Source: Climacteris rufus
Taxonomy: Eukaryota > Chordata > Aves > Passeriformes > Climacteridae
NCBI GenBank assembly: GCA_013398175.1
Contig: VZRZ01005482.1
Coordinates: 253,108-317,107, forward strand
Length of the DNA: 64,000 bases
Direction: 5' to 3'
Part shown: piece by piece, positions 1-14,060 of the stretch
How positions within the stretch are numbered: position 1 is the stretch's first letter
How the letters are laid out: each line of letters begins with the position of its first letter
The notes under the pieces: generated by a model
The model's input: the letters and a program-made list of their open reading frames with translations, nothing else
What the model was told of the DNA's origin: nothing
The model's database searches: none
Translations under genes and position numbers: made by a program

Positions 1-3000
1 TGCTCTGTGAACCAATGTTGTCCTTCATGATTTACTGACACATAATTATTTTACTTCATTATATTTCTCATAACATAGAACTACAGACCATTGATATAAT
101 TATTTTGGGGGAATTCTCCATTTGGTCCCACAATGTGAGAAGCATTCTGTGAGTGCTAGGAAGCAATGCATCTTCCTTCACCATAGTGAGAAGGGTCTGG
201 GGTATAAATCCCATTTTCCAGTGTCCACATGCACATAGTCATGAGGAGAGTCACTGACAGTCTGCCCCTGCCTCACTGCAGCTGTCTAAACTCTACAAAC
301 ATGTGTGATGTGGGCACAATCAAAGCCTTCATAGGGAAGTGATGAAACCAGACAGAAATCATTCACACAGCATCCAGGCATGGTTTCCATATGGCCAGTG
401 ATATGTGGCATAATCTGTACCTTGCTTTCACAGATCTAAGCAATGCCTTACAGTAGGAATAGTATTTATGGAAACACAGGCTATTGCAGCTTGAGACACA
501 GGGGTACATATACAAATGAGATCAAACACAAGTGATCTCAGCTGCTTTGAAAACTGAAAAATCCTTGGGGTCAGAGAACCTGAACAATGTGTTCAAGCCT
601 CATCTCCCTTCTCCCAGTTTTCACCTGTGCATCTATGAACAGCTGTGGCTCTTCCTATGTGCCTTGTTCCATTAAAACAGAACCATTGCAATAACATCAT
701 AAACCAATAAACATTATAAATCCATTATCATCCAGGTATATGAAAAAAACTAGTCTGACTGATGTGGCTATGAGACATTTGAGCACTCCAGTAGTTGTGG
801 TGGAATGATTTTAAATACAGTGCAGACATAACAAGTTTTTTGATAAGTGTAGGAAAAGCAGGGCCAAAAAGGAACTGGAGAGTTTGACTTCACCTGGGTG
901 AAGACTTTCTAATTCAGATGACCACTGTCAGCACAAGCTACTGTATATAAATATCCTATTTGTATGGGATAAATATTTACATATATCCTATTTATATTTT
1001 TTGAATGATCTTGCTTTACAGCCATAGACTTTTGGTCTCAGTGTCCAACCTTCAGCACAAGGCTGCTGGGAGCCCTGCCTTAGCTGTATAAGCCTAACAG
1101 CTGTTCACATTAGTAAAGCAGGTTCAAATTTATACTTGAAAAAATTAGTGGCTCGTAAAAAAAAATATGGAACTATGACAACCATGGGGAAAAGGTAATA
1201 ATTTAGGTCATGAGAAATTAATCAGGGAGTGATACATTATTTTTTTAAGCAAAATGTGTTGCAGTAACAAAAAAAAAAAAAGAAGCCCGTGTCTTTAATT
1301 AATTCTGCTTAACATTAATAGAATAAGGTCAGGCACACCAAAAACTGTTGAATAAAGCAAAAACGTGTGAAAGATATATAATCTGATGTTATTCATAATG
1401 AAGAAGGGTTATCTTGTGGTCAATACAGCACCATTATTTTTAAGTTAGAGGTACGACTGCTGAAAATATACAGTGGCCGTAACAACTTACCTGACAAGAT
1501 TGTGAAAAAGGGTTCACATAAAAAGCATTTTATGAAATGATACTCCCATTTCGATGATCAAAATTTATGGCTATTTCTACCTCTTAAACAACCCCAATTT
1601 TGTTCCATCCAAAACAGGGAGCATGAAGGGAAGTAGGAGAAGATGACCCATTGTAGTGCCTTCCACCCTTACCCATTCTGTGGTTCTGTGTGTTTAAAGT
1701 CTTGACAAAATGACAAGAATATATGCTTTTGGAAAATTTCCTGCTGAAAGCCCATGTGCCAAGGAATGGCTCTCAGCCCACCTGCTTTGTGGGTCTGCAA
1801 AAGTAGAAGCTTTTTGGGCAACAACTGCAAACATTGATTATAGTCAGAAACAGCCCCACGTGGTTTCCTTATTGCACTGTATGGAACCTATGGAAACAGC
1901 ATCTTCCTGTAAAAGGAAAATGCTTTTAGAAACATGTAAGAAACAAGTGAGTTCCCAGCTGGTTCAAGTTCCAATTAACTCTTCATTGTTTGTTCCTGAG
2001 CCTGGGCTAGGCTTCTCTATAGGCCAGGCGTGTCATCAGGAGGAATAAAATTCTGCAAAACTTAGAGGCCTGTGCATGTCCTGCTGCCCAGGTGTCTTTT
2101 AGAGTCAGTGAAGAGACTCTTCTAGGTAGTGATTTGTCTCAGGTGTTTCAAGTCATTCACTTCAGTTCCCCCCAGCCAGTCCTTGGCAGCAGAGACTCAC
2201 TCCAAGGCCAGCTGAGAATAATTGGCTTGTTTGTGACACCTGGAACTTTAACTTCCCCGAGCCGGTGTGACCACCCTGATGTCATACTCTCTGCCCTGGG
2301 CTTCTCACTCCCATTTAAGCTCGAAACAAGAGGTATGGCTCTTCTGCTGTGTCTTGTGTTCCTCACCAGAGTGCTTTGTTGGTGAAGACTTTTAAAGACC
2401 TGTAGGCTGTGGCTGACCTTACTTGCCATCATCAGCCTGTTCTGCTCTTTTGAGTGCTGTGGTCATCTCTGCCTCCTGGATTGCCTGACCCAAGGATGTG
2501 TGTGCAGCCTTGCTCCTGCTGCTCAAACAGGTACTGCCAAATGTATGTTGCTAATATATTTTTCTGTGGAGTTAATAAGAGTTAAAAATACTTAGAACCT
2601 TACAGACAGTATTTGTCATTGCTGAATTATTATTATTATAATTCTTATTTGGCTTTCCAAGGAAGACAGATCAGGTTAATATACAAAACTTTTGAGGGAT
2701 TGTTACAACTGTGCAAGCACAGGTTTAGTTGAAGTATCTCTGCTGGTTAATATATAATTATAGTGAGTCCTTTCAGTCATGAAGAGTAATGCTGGAACAG
2801 CCATCCTGTTGTGAAGCTGCTGTAGTTTCCCTGCTGAAACTGCCAACTGAAACTGATCTTCAGATGGTGATACAGATGCCATTTATTTATCTCTGAAGCA
2901 GACTAATATTTTTGTTTGTGTAATATTTTTGAACAGTTCTTAAATGACATTATCACATTGTGTGTGGAAACACAGCCTTCTTGTTTAATTTCCAGCATGG

Positions 3001-5389
3001 TTTGTGACTGTCCTTGGGTCTGTTGCTTTGTCCAAGTTTGTGTTGCACATGATAAGGCCTTCCTCCCGTTTTAATTACTAGAGACGATTTCTTTGGCAGA
3101 ACTACCAGATGAGCATAGGAACACCTGTGTGTCTGTAGGGACAGGAGAGAAGTGAAGACAGCTGGTCTCCAGTGGTGTTTAAGCCAAGGGTACATCACCA
3201 ATGAAATGGGGAAGAGTATAGGAAGTGTGAAAATGAGAAAACTGGTATATTGAGATAAAGACAGTTTGCTGGGTAAAGTAAAAGCTCTGTGTGCCAGCAA
3301 AGCAAAACAAAGACTTTATTCACCACACTCCATAGGCAGGCAAGTGCTCAGCCATCTCCAGGAAAGCAGGTCTCCAACACACACAACAGAAGACAAATGG
3401 TATCACTCTGAATGTCCCTCCCTTCTTTCTTTCCCCAGATTTATGTGCTGAGCAACCTTTGATGAAAGACTGTGTACTAATAAGTCGTACTCATCTTTAA
3501 GACATTCCTCTTACAGCACCCTGTGTGCGTTGCTTGTCTGTTCCATAAAGCAAATATTGTTGGTGTTTTCCTGTGATATTACCTGCTTGATCAGGTCATG
3601 GCTGTTTACCTTGTGAATAAATTCTAATAGCAATGGTCTGCTTAATTGATTTGTGGGTACAGCTTGCTCTTTAATGTATGTGAATATTCAAAGAGGCATT
3701 TCTCTCTAAGAACAGGTATGCAAACAGATAGGTAGGCTTGTGCATCAGCCTCTTGGCCCTGAAGGCTGTGACTCTTCAAGTCGCTGGAAAAGCAGTTGGT
3801 TTTGGTGTTAGGAGAGAGATCAGTGGAAGCTATCTATTCCATGAAATAACCATTCTCCAAAAAAAATACCTGAGGGGTTTTTTTTTTTTTGGGAGGGAAT
3901 GATGCTGGGTTTTGAGGATGTGTTATTGGGGTTTTTTTCATCATTTTCAAGCTTTAGCTTTTTCCTCCTGCATAGAAGCATCACCTAGTTATGCATAGTA
4001 GGGCCTTGCATAGGCAGAAAGTCTTGTTACACAGAGAAATTGTATCTCTCACTTTGTTGCCTGTACTGCTGGTTATTTTGGATGAGTTTAGTAGAGTATT
4101 AGGTCCCTTCACAGTTCAGTTACAATTTCAGGTCTGATTTTGAAAAAGTGAACGTTTTGTTTAAGTTCAGGTGTTGCCAAGTATTGGTGTACCATTGCAA
4201 ATTTTCTGATGCTGATGTGTTCCATCATCCTGAAGTGAAAAACTGAATTGGAAGAGTACTGTTAAACTCATATTTCACTTTTCAAACAGTGATAACCATG
4301 TGATTTTGGAGGACAAGCTTCAAAGTTAAGTAGATTGTGGGTTGATTTTTTTTTTCCTATGGCAGGAAAAATAAAAGAGGAGAGGCAATTGCTTTTCTAC
4401 TGTTTTAAACCCTTATGCTTCTTTTGGGATAGATATTTGATTTTTTTGAATGCTGCTGTTTTGTTACTGTTTTCACTGCCAAGATCCATGTTCTAACAGA
4501 AATGCAGGGAAAGATACCTATGTTTGCAGGTGCTGAGTCCTCTGTTGCTCTGTTGTGAAAACATGTCTTGTGCTCCATTCTGAGAAATAGAGGCAGTAAG
4601 AAGGTAGTGGAACCAATGTAACCCCTTACCTTTACTCCAAAGATAAGGTGGGAAAGCCAAGAAAGTTTTAAGGAAGTTGACTAAAACCAGTAAGGGGTTG
4701 CTTTGATTTACAGATTAATTTAATCTAAGGGTTTGGTGTTGTCTCAAACTTGTGAAGGTTTTTTCTTTCCTGTGCTTATTCCATATTTCTGGCTATTCTT
4801 GAGTCCTGTGCATCTGTACTCTCTTCCAGCTCACAGCCACCCTGGCTCTTTCTTCTTGTCTCATTTGCTTCATCAGTATGATTTTCCATTGCTACTGTAT
4901 CAGGCAGAGGGAAGCTGAATGAACTTTACTCCTAATATTTCTACCTTTGAAGATCCATTAATCTTGGTATAGTTTTTCAAGGTATGTGGTAACACTGGTG
5001 TGCCTCTACCAGCCTTCAGTAAGAAGCTGATAACTGAGACAGTGAAGGGAGCACTATCATTAAAGTTTAGTCTTTTATTTCAGACCACTGGAAACGAGCT
5101 TATATTTTATTTACAGTGATCAGCTGCATCATGTTGGGAATGTATTTATCTTCAGAAGGCAAATGACTGCCTGCTGGGCAGTGTGTGTAGGTTTTGACTC
5201 TGTTAGGCTACAGGTGAGCTGAACAAAAACCCAAGAGTTTTTTCCACTGCTAAGGAGATCGCACCCTATAAACACTGGCACAACGAACAGAATGCAGTAC
5301 TGTGGTGTGCAACCATGCTCTGCTTATTAAAGCAATGGCAAAACCACTTGTCCTAAATGGTAAAAATAATTTTCATGAGCTCTACCTAA
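1..5389. other. Noncoding stretch, no gene recognised
   Basis: I see no exon, RNA gene or recognisable transposon here. The open frames are short (up to 115 codons, at 2953-3300 minus), overlap others on both strands and resemble no family I know. The stretch is AT-rich and includes an A run at 1269-1281, a TTA microsatellite at 2626-2640 and a T run at 3878-3890. Intron or intergenic DNA is the simplest reading. Confidence 0.6.
2626..2640. repeat. (TTA)n microsatellite
   Basis: Five tandem TTA units. The flanking bases make the tract nearly palindromic (GAATTATT to AATAATTC style). It is an ordinary short microsatellite with no associated feature. Confidence 0.8.
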
Positions 5390-5620
5390 AGTGAGGTCCT
5401 TAACTGATTCCGTAGTAAATAGGTTACCATTGGCTATGGGAGTAGAAGCACTCTCAGTGATATTTAGTGTAATCCCCCCCCATTTAATTCATTCACTGAA
5501 GCCACAATTCAGTATTTCTGACGTCAGACTTAATTCCCATAGAGGCCATTGTGGCCTCAAAAGCATTGAACTGTGGCCTTGCTGAACAAATCAGGCAGAA
5601 GAAATAGGGATAATCATCAA
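5390..5620. promoter_or_regulatory. Possible regulatory element with a consensus CRE
   Basis: A perfect TGACGTCA palindrome lies at 5519-5526; this is the full cAMP response element bound by CREB/ATF dimers. CpG is scarce in this window, so an intact CpG-containing palindrome is somewhat notable. A run of eight C lies about 40 bases upstream. No TATA box, CpG cluster or exon accompanies it. One 8-mer match is weak evidence in 64 kb, so the regulatory role is inference. Confidence 0.25.
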
Positions 5621-8600
5621 GGAGGAAAGTGTATATTTATACATGGATCGTTGTCATTGATAATAGCTGGAAGGCAAATGCAGAAGAAATACATAAGGGT
5701 TTTAATGAGGATTTTGAGTAGCAGTTCTCCAGCCACACTGCAGGAGTAATTACTCATCAGAGTTATAACTTGGGGATTATCCTAATGTAGGTTTGTGAAC
5801 AAGAACTCTTTAAAAAAACACCCACCCTTTTAATCAGTGTTTCCCTTTGACAGCAGGTGTTTTAGCCCTGCCAAGACATTTTTACTGTGAAGTCAGTTCA
5901 GCTTCAAAGTTCTAAATGATGCATAGGATTTCATGGCTAGCTCTGTGGTTTAAATGTTATGACTGATCAGGGCAGAAGAAATGCCTTTTTATTTCTCTGA
6001 TGCTACAGGAAAGTCTCATGTTGTGTGGAAAGAAACTACCAATTTTTTTTCTGTACCTTTTCCTCTCCACCACACATCTGAAGTTTTTCCCCCTACTGTT
6101 AAAGCAGTTCAGTCTAAACAATAAAGCACCATAGGCAGACTGTACAAAGATCAGGCCAGTTCCCATGTTTATTAGCCTGAGAGATCTGGGGTTTAATAAA
6201 GGCCACAAGACAGGCTTTCCTTGCAGAGAAGGGGGGGGGTATCAGCAGCCTTCAACCTTCAGGGGTCTGCCTTCTCTAACAAACATCCCAGTGGTGGTAT
6301 CGAGCTGTGTGGTTCAGAACTTTGCCTTTCTTCTTGGATTAGCTGAGAGGAGCAGATGGAAAAAGTGCTTTTCACACAACCTACGTCTCAAACCAAGCTA
6401 AGGCTGTGGCGCATCGTGTCCTCTGGGCACGCAGAGTAGGTGTGGCCAAACCTTTTGGTACCCAGGGAGTGTTATAAATGTCAAGGACAAGAAGGAGTTG
6501 CTTTATTCAGTCTTGAGAAATAATGAGTGTAAATAGTGCAAGAGAACTCTCTCTGCCTACATGGCACAAAACATTCCTATATGTTATTCCTTAGTGATGT
6601 TGCTCATCGCTCCTCTGACTCTGGAGATGTGTTTATCTGGCTGGTATAGGGTTAGTCCATGCTAGAGGCCAGTAGAGCAATTGGATTACCGTGGGGATTG
6701 ATTTTTCTTTTCTTCCTTTACTTCTGTGACTTTTAATAGGAATACATGGGGTACAATGTTGTTTATGTGTGGGGCCTAAAGTAAGAGGGGTGTTTGTTTG
6801 AATTAGTCAAAGAGGAAAGATTCATGCTTAAAATGAATATCTGGGTATGACTGAGATGACATTTCCTAACAGAAGGTTCAGTGTTAAAGGGGTATATTTA
6901 TAAATACTGGGGAAAATGGGACACATGTAGATCTAGCTCTATTGGATATTTATGAAGTGTCATAGCTTTATTTGGGCAGAGGTTCGGCCATTATCAACAC
7001 CAGGCCCATTTATTAAGTTTGAAAGTAAATCAATAGCAAATTGGAATTCCATTTACTTTTGTGATCACTTTGCAGCTGCCTAACAAGGTGTAGCAGAACA
7101 CACCTACTGGACTATCACACACAGCAGATATGAGGAGAGACATGTATATTCACACTTACCACTGTTCATTGCTTTTGTGAAATGAGCTGTGTTATAGTAA
7201 GGAATTATCCGAGGCGAATTAGGAGGAAACTCCCAAGGTAAAGGAAAATCCAGTGAAATGTGTAGGGTTCAGTTAATGGATGCCACTCTTCAGGGAAGTC
7301 CTATGGCAAGGTATTTTTGTGTTGTGTGATCTGTGCTTAGCAGTCCTACTTTAAATGCCTTGAAGCTTTTGCAAGTGTTGGCAAAGGCATTTGCTTCTCA
7401 TTGTTTTATTATTTTTGAGAACTGCTAAATATGCAGAGCACTACCCCAAACCATGAAAAGCATTCTGCTCCTGAATTGCTGTCAATGATCATGAAAGAGA
7501 GTAATAAAAAGCATGCCATAAAAAAGTTACACCATAACCTGAAACCTGTGGGTTTTTACTGGCAACACTGCTTAAATTTCTCGTGATAAAGATGGAAGAA
7601 AGAAAATTATTGGAGATGAACTTCTGATGGCAGGTCTTGGTTGGGCACATTGTGCTTGAGGATGGCTTGGCCACTGGTAACGTGTAAGTTTTGTTGGACC
7701 TTACTACTATTGTGCTCACTGTGGATATATCTTCCTGTTCCTTTAGTTTTGCACTCTATAGCCAGGCTGCTGTGGTGGACAAGAGTTGACACTGAGGTTC
7801 CCATGGAGATGGGAGCATGATCTTACCCTATCCTATGGACTTGGCTTCAGCTGAGCTCATGGAATGAGTGCTGTGCTTGTGAATGTGTGAGAGTTAACAC
7901 TCCTTGTTACATACCAAAAAAGGGAGTGAAAATAAAGCTACAATACATGGAGCTTGCAAACTGCTTTGGGTTTTGTGGCAACAGCATGAATGAAGGTCTT
8001 TGTGCAATGGAAGGATGCAGGATTCAGCAACTGAAGCCTACTATTGGGCTGTTGCCTGAAAGGATTGAGCCAAAATCTGAGATTCTGACTTTTACCAATA
8101 CCAGCCTAGCATCCAAACCCAAATCCCTTGGCACAGATCCATCTGTGTGTGAATGTGCACTGAGGAACGTATGAAATGTTTCATAGTCTTAATAATATTA
8201 CTCTAATTAAAAACAAAACCGAGGGAAAGAGTCCAGACAGAGAGAAAAGAATAATTGCCTGGAAGCAGTTAAGACAGCATAATGATCCTGATGCAATTAA
8301 TCCACAGGAATTACTGTTTTTTAGGTTCTCCCAAAGGTCCTTCTGCCTTCAATTTTGCCTGTTGCTGGTCAGCAGGTGGAACAGAGTGCTCTGCGTTTGT
8401 GAGTTTTCTGTTCTGACTCTGTCTTTGTGAACTTGGACTTGCCCAGGTGAACTGTGATTTGTTGCATGGAAGGAGAGGTCTGGAATTCTGTGTGTAAACA
8501 ACTGCTAATGTGATAATTCAGCCTGAGGAAAGATGGTCCTGCCTTCTGCTTTGAGAACTTATCGCTCAGGAAGCAGAAGCTGTGGCTGGTGACATCAGTG

Positions 8601-10491
8601 TTGCCAGGAAAGCAAATGAGCAACCTGCTACCAAAGGATTTGTCTGTCAAAGTTGAGGCACTGGCAAACACTCTTATGCTGAAGAATTGATCTGGTGGTT
8701 ATGTGAGCTTTGGCAGAGGGTGCTGTCAGTCATGTAAGGAATATACCTGGGTAACCTTGGTCTTGCCTGTTGAGGATTCTGTGGTTAGGTATTGCCTCAA
8801 AGTTCCTCCCAGCTGCAAATGTGTGGCCTGGTGGGCAGGAGGGTGACAGGCTCTAATTTCACCTGAGGAATAAGCTACAGTTTTTCAAACTGAAAAAGCT
8901 TTTTGCAAAATCAGAGTAGTTTTTCATAGAGGAGGACTGGGAAAGGGTTCTGTTTTCTGGCAAAGTTGCTGTGTCAGAGGAGTGCAGCAGATAGTGAAAT
9001 ATGAAAATACAAATAGCTTGAAGCCAACAAACCATTTAGTTGAAAGTGAATGAAAAATAAATATTCTCCTGTAGAGCAAGCAGGATATGCTCAGGACCTG
9101 TCTTTCCTGTGACCTACAGGATTTTAAGAGAAAAGCTTCAGAATTTTATTGGCATTGCCACTATTAGACGAACTTTTCCTTCCCTTCTCCCCACACTGGG
9201 GTCAGCTTTAAAGAGAGCATTAAGTGAATGGCTAATGGAATTAAGGGTATAATAATAGAAGGATATAGTGAGACAATTGTATTAACAAGAAATAAATCAT
9301 GTTGAGTGTAAGGTAAGTGTTTTTTAATTGATTGATGGGAAGGATGCTCCATAGGTTTTTTCGAGGACTAACAGCCACTTGCCTTTCCATCTACAGTAAA
9401 AAGCCAAAAGGGAAAAAAAGATAAGAAAATTATGCAGTGGGGAGATAAATTATTCAGAGAAGATGGCCATTTTGTGCTGACATCACTAATGTGAAAAAGC
9501 ATTAAATCTTTGATACTAGCTACATTCCTCAGAGGTTGTGGTGGCTGGACAAGGTATTAGAGATTACAGCTAGAATACTACTTCAGCTGCCCTGGATGCC
9601 TTACGTGGCTTCCCAAGGTGATCTACTAAGTAAAGACTCAGCAAAGTCTGTGGGCACCAAGCTGCTCTGACTTTTCTGTATTTACATTATTCTAGTAAAT
9701 GCATCATCTCCCATGTTTTAGGTAATAAGACCTGGAGATACAGGGAATGTATATTGAGATTAATGAAAGCTGGTGGCTATTTTAAGTGTGGAGCTTAAAC
9801 CTTGTGTGTGTATGATTCCACTGAAAAAGGGGAGATGGCAATGTGAAGTAGGAAGTGAAACTTTTAAGGCCAAATCTTCCTGCTCTGTAAATAATCTGAT
9901 TTTACAAACAGAAACATGGTGCCAGGTTTGTACCTCTTCAGGAGCTGATTTTCTTCAGCTAGGGAGTGGGAAAATTAGGTCCTAGCTAAGATGCAACTGA
10001 AATGGAAACTTTGGGAAAAGGCAATTAAGGATAACTACTAAAGGTCTATGGAGTGTGTGAGCAAAATCAAAACAATGTGATGGAAGAGAGGTCATTTCAT
10101 GTCCTTGTTTTTTTTCTTCTTTTTTCAGTTGAGAGCTTTTAAGCACTGCAAGTAAAGTGCCTTTCATTGTCAGAAATTCAGCGGGACCCTCTCTGTGATG
10201 CAAGACCTTAAATCTAACCTTATTTGATTCCTCAAGACTTTAATCAACAGTTCCCCTCAAAATCTCCCCACCTGTTCTGTACCTCTGTGTGTTGCTTTTG
10301 CTGAGGTCAGAGTTGCAGCTGGCAGCCTGCACTGGAGGAGATGCGGGTGTGGAGGCTCACCTCTGCTGCTGGGCAGCACCAGGAGAACACTTCAGCCTCA
10401 TTGCTGGAATTGTGGTGTGCTCCCACAGTTTTCCATCAGAGAGGTTGTGGTGGCTGGGAAGGCCTTTGCATAGAGCAGGACTCACTTAAGC

Positions 10492-10509
10492 AGAAAGAAA
10501 GAAAGAAAG
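10492..10509. repeat. (GAAA)n microsatellite
   Basis: About four and a half tandem AGAA/GAAA units, uninterrupted. It is too short to say more than that it may be polymorphic. Confidence 0.85.
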
Positions 10510-12064
10510 TCTTTAATAGGCTTTGAGGAAGATTTGGAACCCTTAATGCTGTGGACACTGTAGGAAACTGCTGTGAGTGTGTGAGTCACTTATTTTCACA
10601 GGGAGGCTTAGGGAGGCCTGGTGACCCAGTGAACCTTTCAGAAATGGTCAGCATAAGAGGCTTTTTACATCACATAAAGTAACCCCTGGCTTCTTGCACC
10701 ACTCAGACCACAGATTTCATGTACAACCCTTCAGCAAGTGTTAACAATTGGGTTAATGCTTCCCTCAGAGTTCAAAACTCTGGATCAATCCCATCAGGCA
10801 ACTTGAACCTAACTGTGATGTGGCTGTTTGCAGCCAACCTGAATTACATATGAACATACAAGATTTTTTCAAATGGATAGACAGAAACTTGTGTATTTTT
10901 TGGATGTGCTTGTGTAGCTCTCAAATAAAGCAAACCAGAAGTGTTTTCAGCTTAGTAAAATGCAATAAAAATAAAACAGATTTCTAATAGATGTGTTTTC
11001 TGAAAGGCAGTCTCACAAAACTTGCTAAGTAAGCAGCTCTGGATATTGCTGTTGTTCCTGAGTGTTGCTGTCCTGCAGCTTCAGAACTCTTTAAATGCTT
11101 GTCTTTGCATTAGTGGTGTCCTGTGGTCAGCCTGCCATTGACTTGTCGGTAGCCAATCGCACCAATTTCTGACCAAATGGTGTCATTTGCTGTAAATTAA
11201 TTCACTTTTGCCATTAAGTGCAGACAGTATGTGGTCAATTCAATTTTGTCCATTAGAGACGATAACCCTAGCCAAGCTCTTTGATGCTATTCTTAGTTCA
11301 CCCCTTGGGACTACTCCACTTACATCTCTAGAGGTACTGGTAAATTTATATTATCATTCCTTGTCTAATATTTGTGATTTGTTGGCTTTGCTTTAATACA
11401 GAGACAGTTAAGTCTGAACGCAAGTAATCTAAGGGATGTGAAAGTTTGGAGGAGAAAGTAGAGTGATTGTTGTAGCAAATTCAATACTTATCTGGTTTGT
11501 AGAGTGGTTATTTTTGTGTCCCTACTCACAGGCTGACAGTGGTGACTGGTTTTATCACAAAACAGGGTCCTAGTGGGGCCTCCTGGGTTGCTCAAGATAG
11601 TCTTAGAATATAGCACAAGTTATATATGTATTTAGACACTCTACTGGTTGGGGTCAAACTGCAAATAACTTTGTAAACCCTGCTTTAAATATTATTTATT
11701 ATAGGGAGATTGAGATGCTTGTGGTTAGTGATTCTTCTGTGGCTTTATCAGATATGGGAGAATCGTCTAAATTTTCCTTTGCCTCCTATTATATGCAAAG
11801 GAGAAAGAAATAAAGGCAATGAAATATCTTTGCATGCTGTTCATCTTTACTCATTTACACTCTTGTATAAACCCTCATGTCCAGATTCTCACCAAGTTGT
11901 TGTGCTCTTGATCTCCTGTGACATGATGAAAACAAGTTGTGTTGCTGCTTGGGCAGATCTGACTGCTATATACACTCAACACTGCATTTGTTCCTGACTT
12001 GACACAAGTAGCCAAGTGCTTGGTTTTGGTTTACAAAGCAGTGTCAGTGACTTTTGCATATATA

Positions 12065-12076
12065 GTGTGTGTGTGT
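12065..12076. repeat. (GT)6 microsatellite
   Basis: Six uninterrupted GT dinucleotides next to a TATATA stretch. A short alternating purine-pyrimidine tract of a kind common in vertebrate noncoding DNA. Confidence 0.8.
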
Positions 12077-13779
12077 AGTAGGTACTTGCAAAAGTCATGT
12101 TTTCCACTAGTGATTTAGAAAAACTAGAAGCTGTATTGAACAGCACATAACTTCTTGTGGTAATGGGTTCACTTTTTCTCCTGCTTGTCCAGTTCAATGA
12201 AGACAGGGTTTTGCATTGGTCCTCTTTGTAACAATGTTAGTAAGGTTTTTCTTTATAGGACCTTGTTAACTAAAAGCTGGACCACACACTGGCTTGAAAG
12301 AACCTGATGAAGTGGAAGGCAGTTGTGACTTTACAGTTGGGCCCTCTAAAAGGGAGGAAAATGCACGCAGGATGACATGGAAGCAGCATCTGCCCAGGAC
12401 ACAGGGGGAAACACTGTTCCTTCAAGCACACCTGTGGTCTGCTCTCTACATGGTAGGAACACTTCCTGCAAAACTGAATTGCTGTATTTTTGGCTGTTTG
12501 TTTAGAATTAAAAGGTGGTACAAGGTGTTATGCATTGGTGGTGCTATGTAGTTCTGGACAAATTGAACAGAAAGATCCTGACTTCCAGTTGTGACCCTGT
12601 AGCACTCAGAGGGATGGAGGAAAGCATCATAATGCTGGGGAACATGGAAAAGTCTGAACTACCAATCTCTGAAAAATAAGAAAGAAAAACAGGTTTATGT
12701 GATACCTTGGCCAACATGAGGAACAGAGGCTGTGTGTTAATCAGAGAAACTTGAACAGGCAAGAGACCATGGGAAAAATATCTCCATTTCTTTGGGTTAA
12801 TGCAGTATGCTAGCCTTTCACCCCTTGAGACAGTAGGATCAATTCAGGTTTGGGTCACAAATGAAAATGAGGTTAGCAAGCTGATGCTGATTTCTGGTGG
12901 ACATTTGCCTGCATTATGACGTAATTGTGTGATATGGCCAGAAGTGTTTACAGGGAGTCTGGAGGAACTGGGACTGTCCAAAACAAAGCTGGCTGGAAAT
13001 GATTGCCATGGCTGAAATCTGACTTTTAGTGTATGCACTGTGCTAAGTGATTAAGAAAGTGCTGGTAGAAGGTAATTCTGGCTCCCCAAATATTGTGGCT
13101 TCTACCACTAAGTACCTTGAAAGCAGATGTGGGAGGTCATCTAAATGTTTGATACCTCTCAGTGACTAGGATGGACAAAAAAAGAAGCTGTAGGAAATAA
13201 AAGAACAAATAGTAACTTTGAATTTTAAAGAAAGGGAGTAGAAGTGTAAATGCTGCAAAAATGGGAAAGGGATGGATCAGAAGACATCCAGGTGACAGTC
13301 TTTGTGTGACAGGCTTCAGAGGGGGTTGTTGTTGATCCTGAAGGATCCGAGATGGAAAATAAACTCTTTAATTTTGCATTCTAGCAATTGCTAATTCATA
13401 GGATGGAATTTGCAGGGAGCTAAAGTAAACTTACGAGTTAGTAGCTTGCTCAGTCACTTGGCATGTCTTTTTCTCAAAAGGTTAAAGCAATATTGTATCA
13501 ATGGTGCTGGCTCTCTTGCTCGGTTTGAAAGTGATCAAGTGCAAAGTTAAAAATGAAAGCGGAAGAAAAGAACAAGAATGTCAGGGTTGTGCAATGCTGA
13601 AGCTGTATAAACGTATGTAATCTGCTCCTCCTTAAAGATTTCAATCCACCCATTCCTTCATTTAGCTACAGGAATTGCTTCTTGTGCCCTGCCTCACAAC
13701 CTACCTGCTGCTATTGTGTTTTTCCTGGGGTCTTTAACTGCTTTGCAAAGCTCTAGAAACAAGTTGTCCTCCTGGGATA

Positions 13780-14060
13780 AAGACTCGTGGTGCCTTGAAA
13801 ATGTGTCTGCTGCTGTGTTGTGTGTAGTTCCTGCCCTTTTGATTTCTCCCACGTGGGGCCTGAGGTGGGAGCTCAGTGGGCAGCCCAGCAGCAGGGGAGG
13901 CTCGGACAGCGTTTGTTGGCTGTGCCTGTTCTGTGCTAATGGCCTTGGGGTTTTAAACTCCACCTGCCAGCCCATGCTGGGACCTCGTAGCCAGCTCACC
14001 CCGGGCTGACTCTGTGGGCACAATTGCCATTTGCCAGCTGCTGTGTGGGCCCTAGGTGGC
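13780..14060. promoter_or_regulatory. CpG-richer patch with a palindromic E-box
   Basis: This patch is more GC-rich than its surroundings and keeps several CpGs. It contains CCCACGTGGG at 13848-13857, whose core CACGTG is the E-box bound by MYC/MAX, USF and CLOCK-type bHLH factors. A minus-strand frame of 137 codons covers it (13694-14107), but its composition is explained by GC content and I recognise no domain. The patch is too small and weak to call a CpG island. A cryptic promoter, enhancer or GC-rich old repeat are all possible. Confidence 0.2.

Larger units (their letters stand above)
5621..13690. other. Noncoding stretch, no gene recognised
   Basis: No exon with convincing splice borders, no RNA gene and no recognisable transposon was found. 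Open frames such as 7887-8174 plus (95 codons), 8369-8671 minus (100 codons) and 12294-12551 plus (85 codons) resemble no family I know. A run of nine G lies at 6231-6239. Two short microsatellites are listed separately. Confidence 0.55.

Noticed and set aside
12294..12551. Plus-strand frame with acceptor-like GACTTTACAG and donor-like ATG/GTAGGA
   Set aside because: The acceptor lacks a proper pyrimidine tract and the peptide resembles nothing known. I judged it a chance pseudo-exon.
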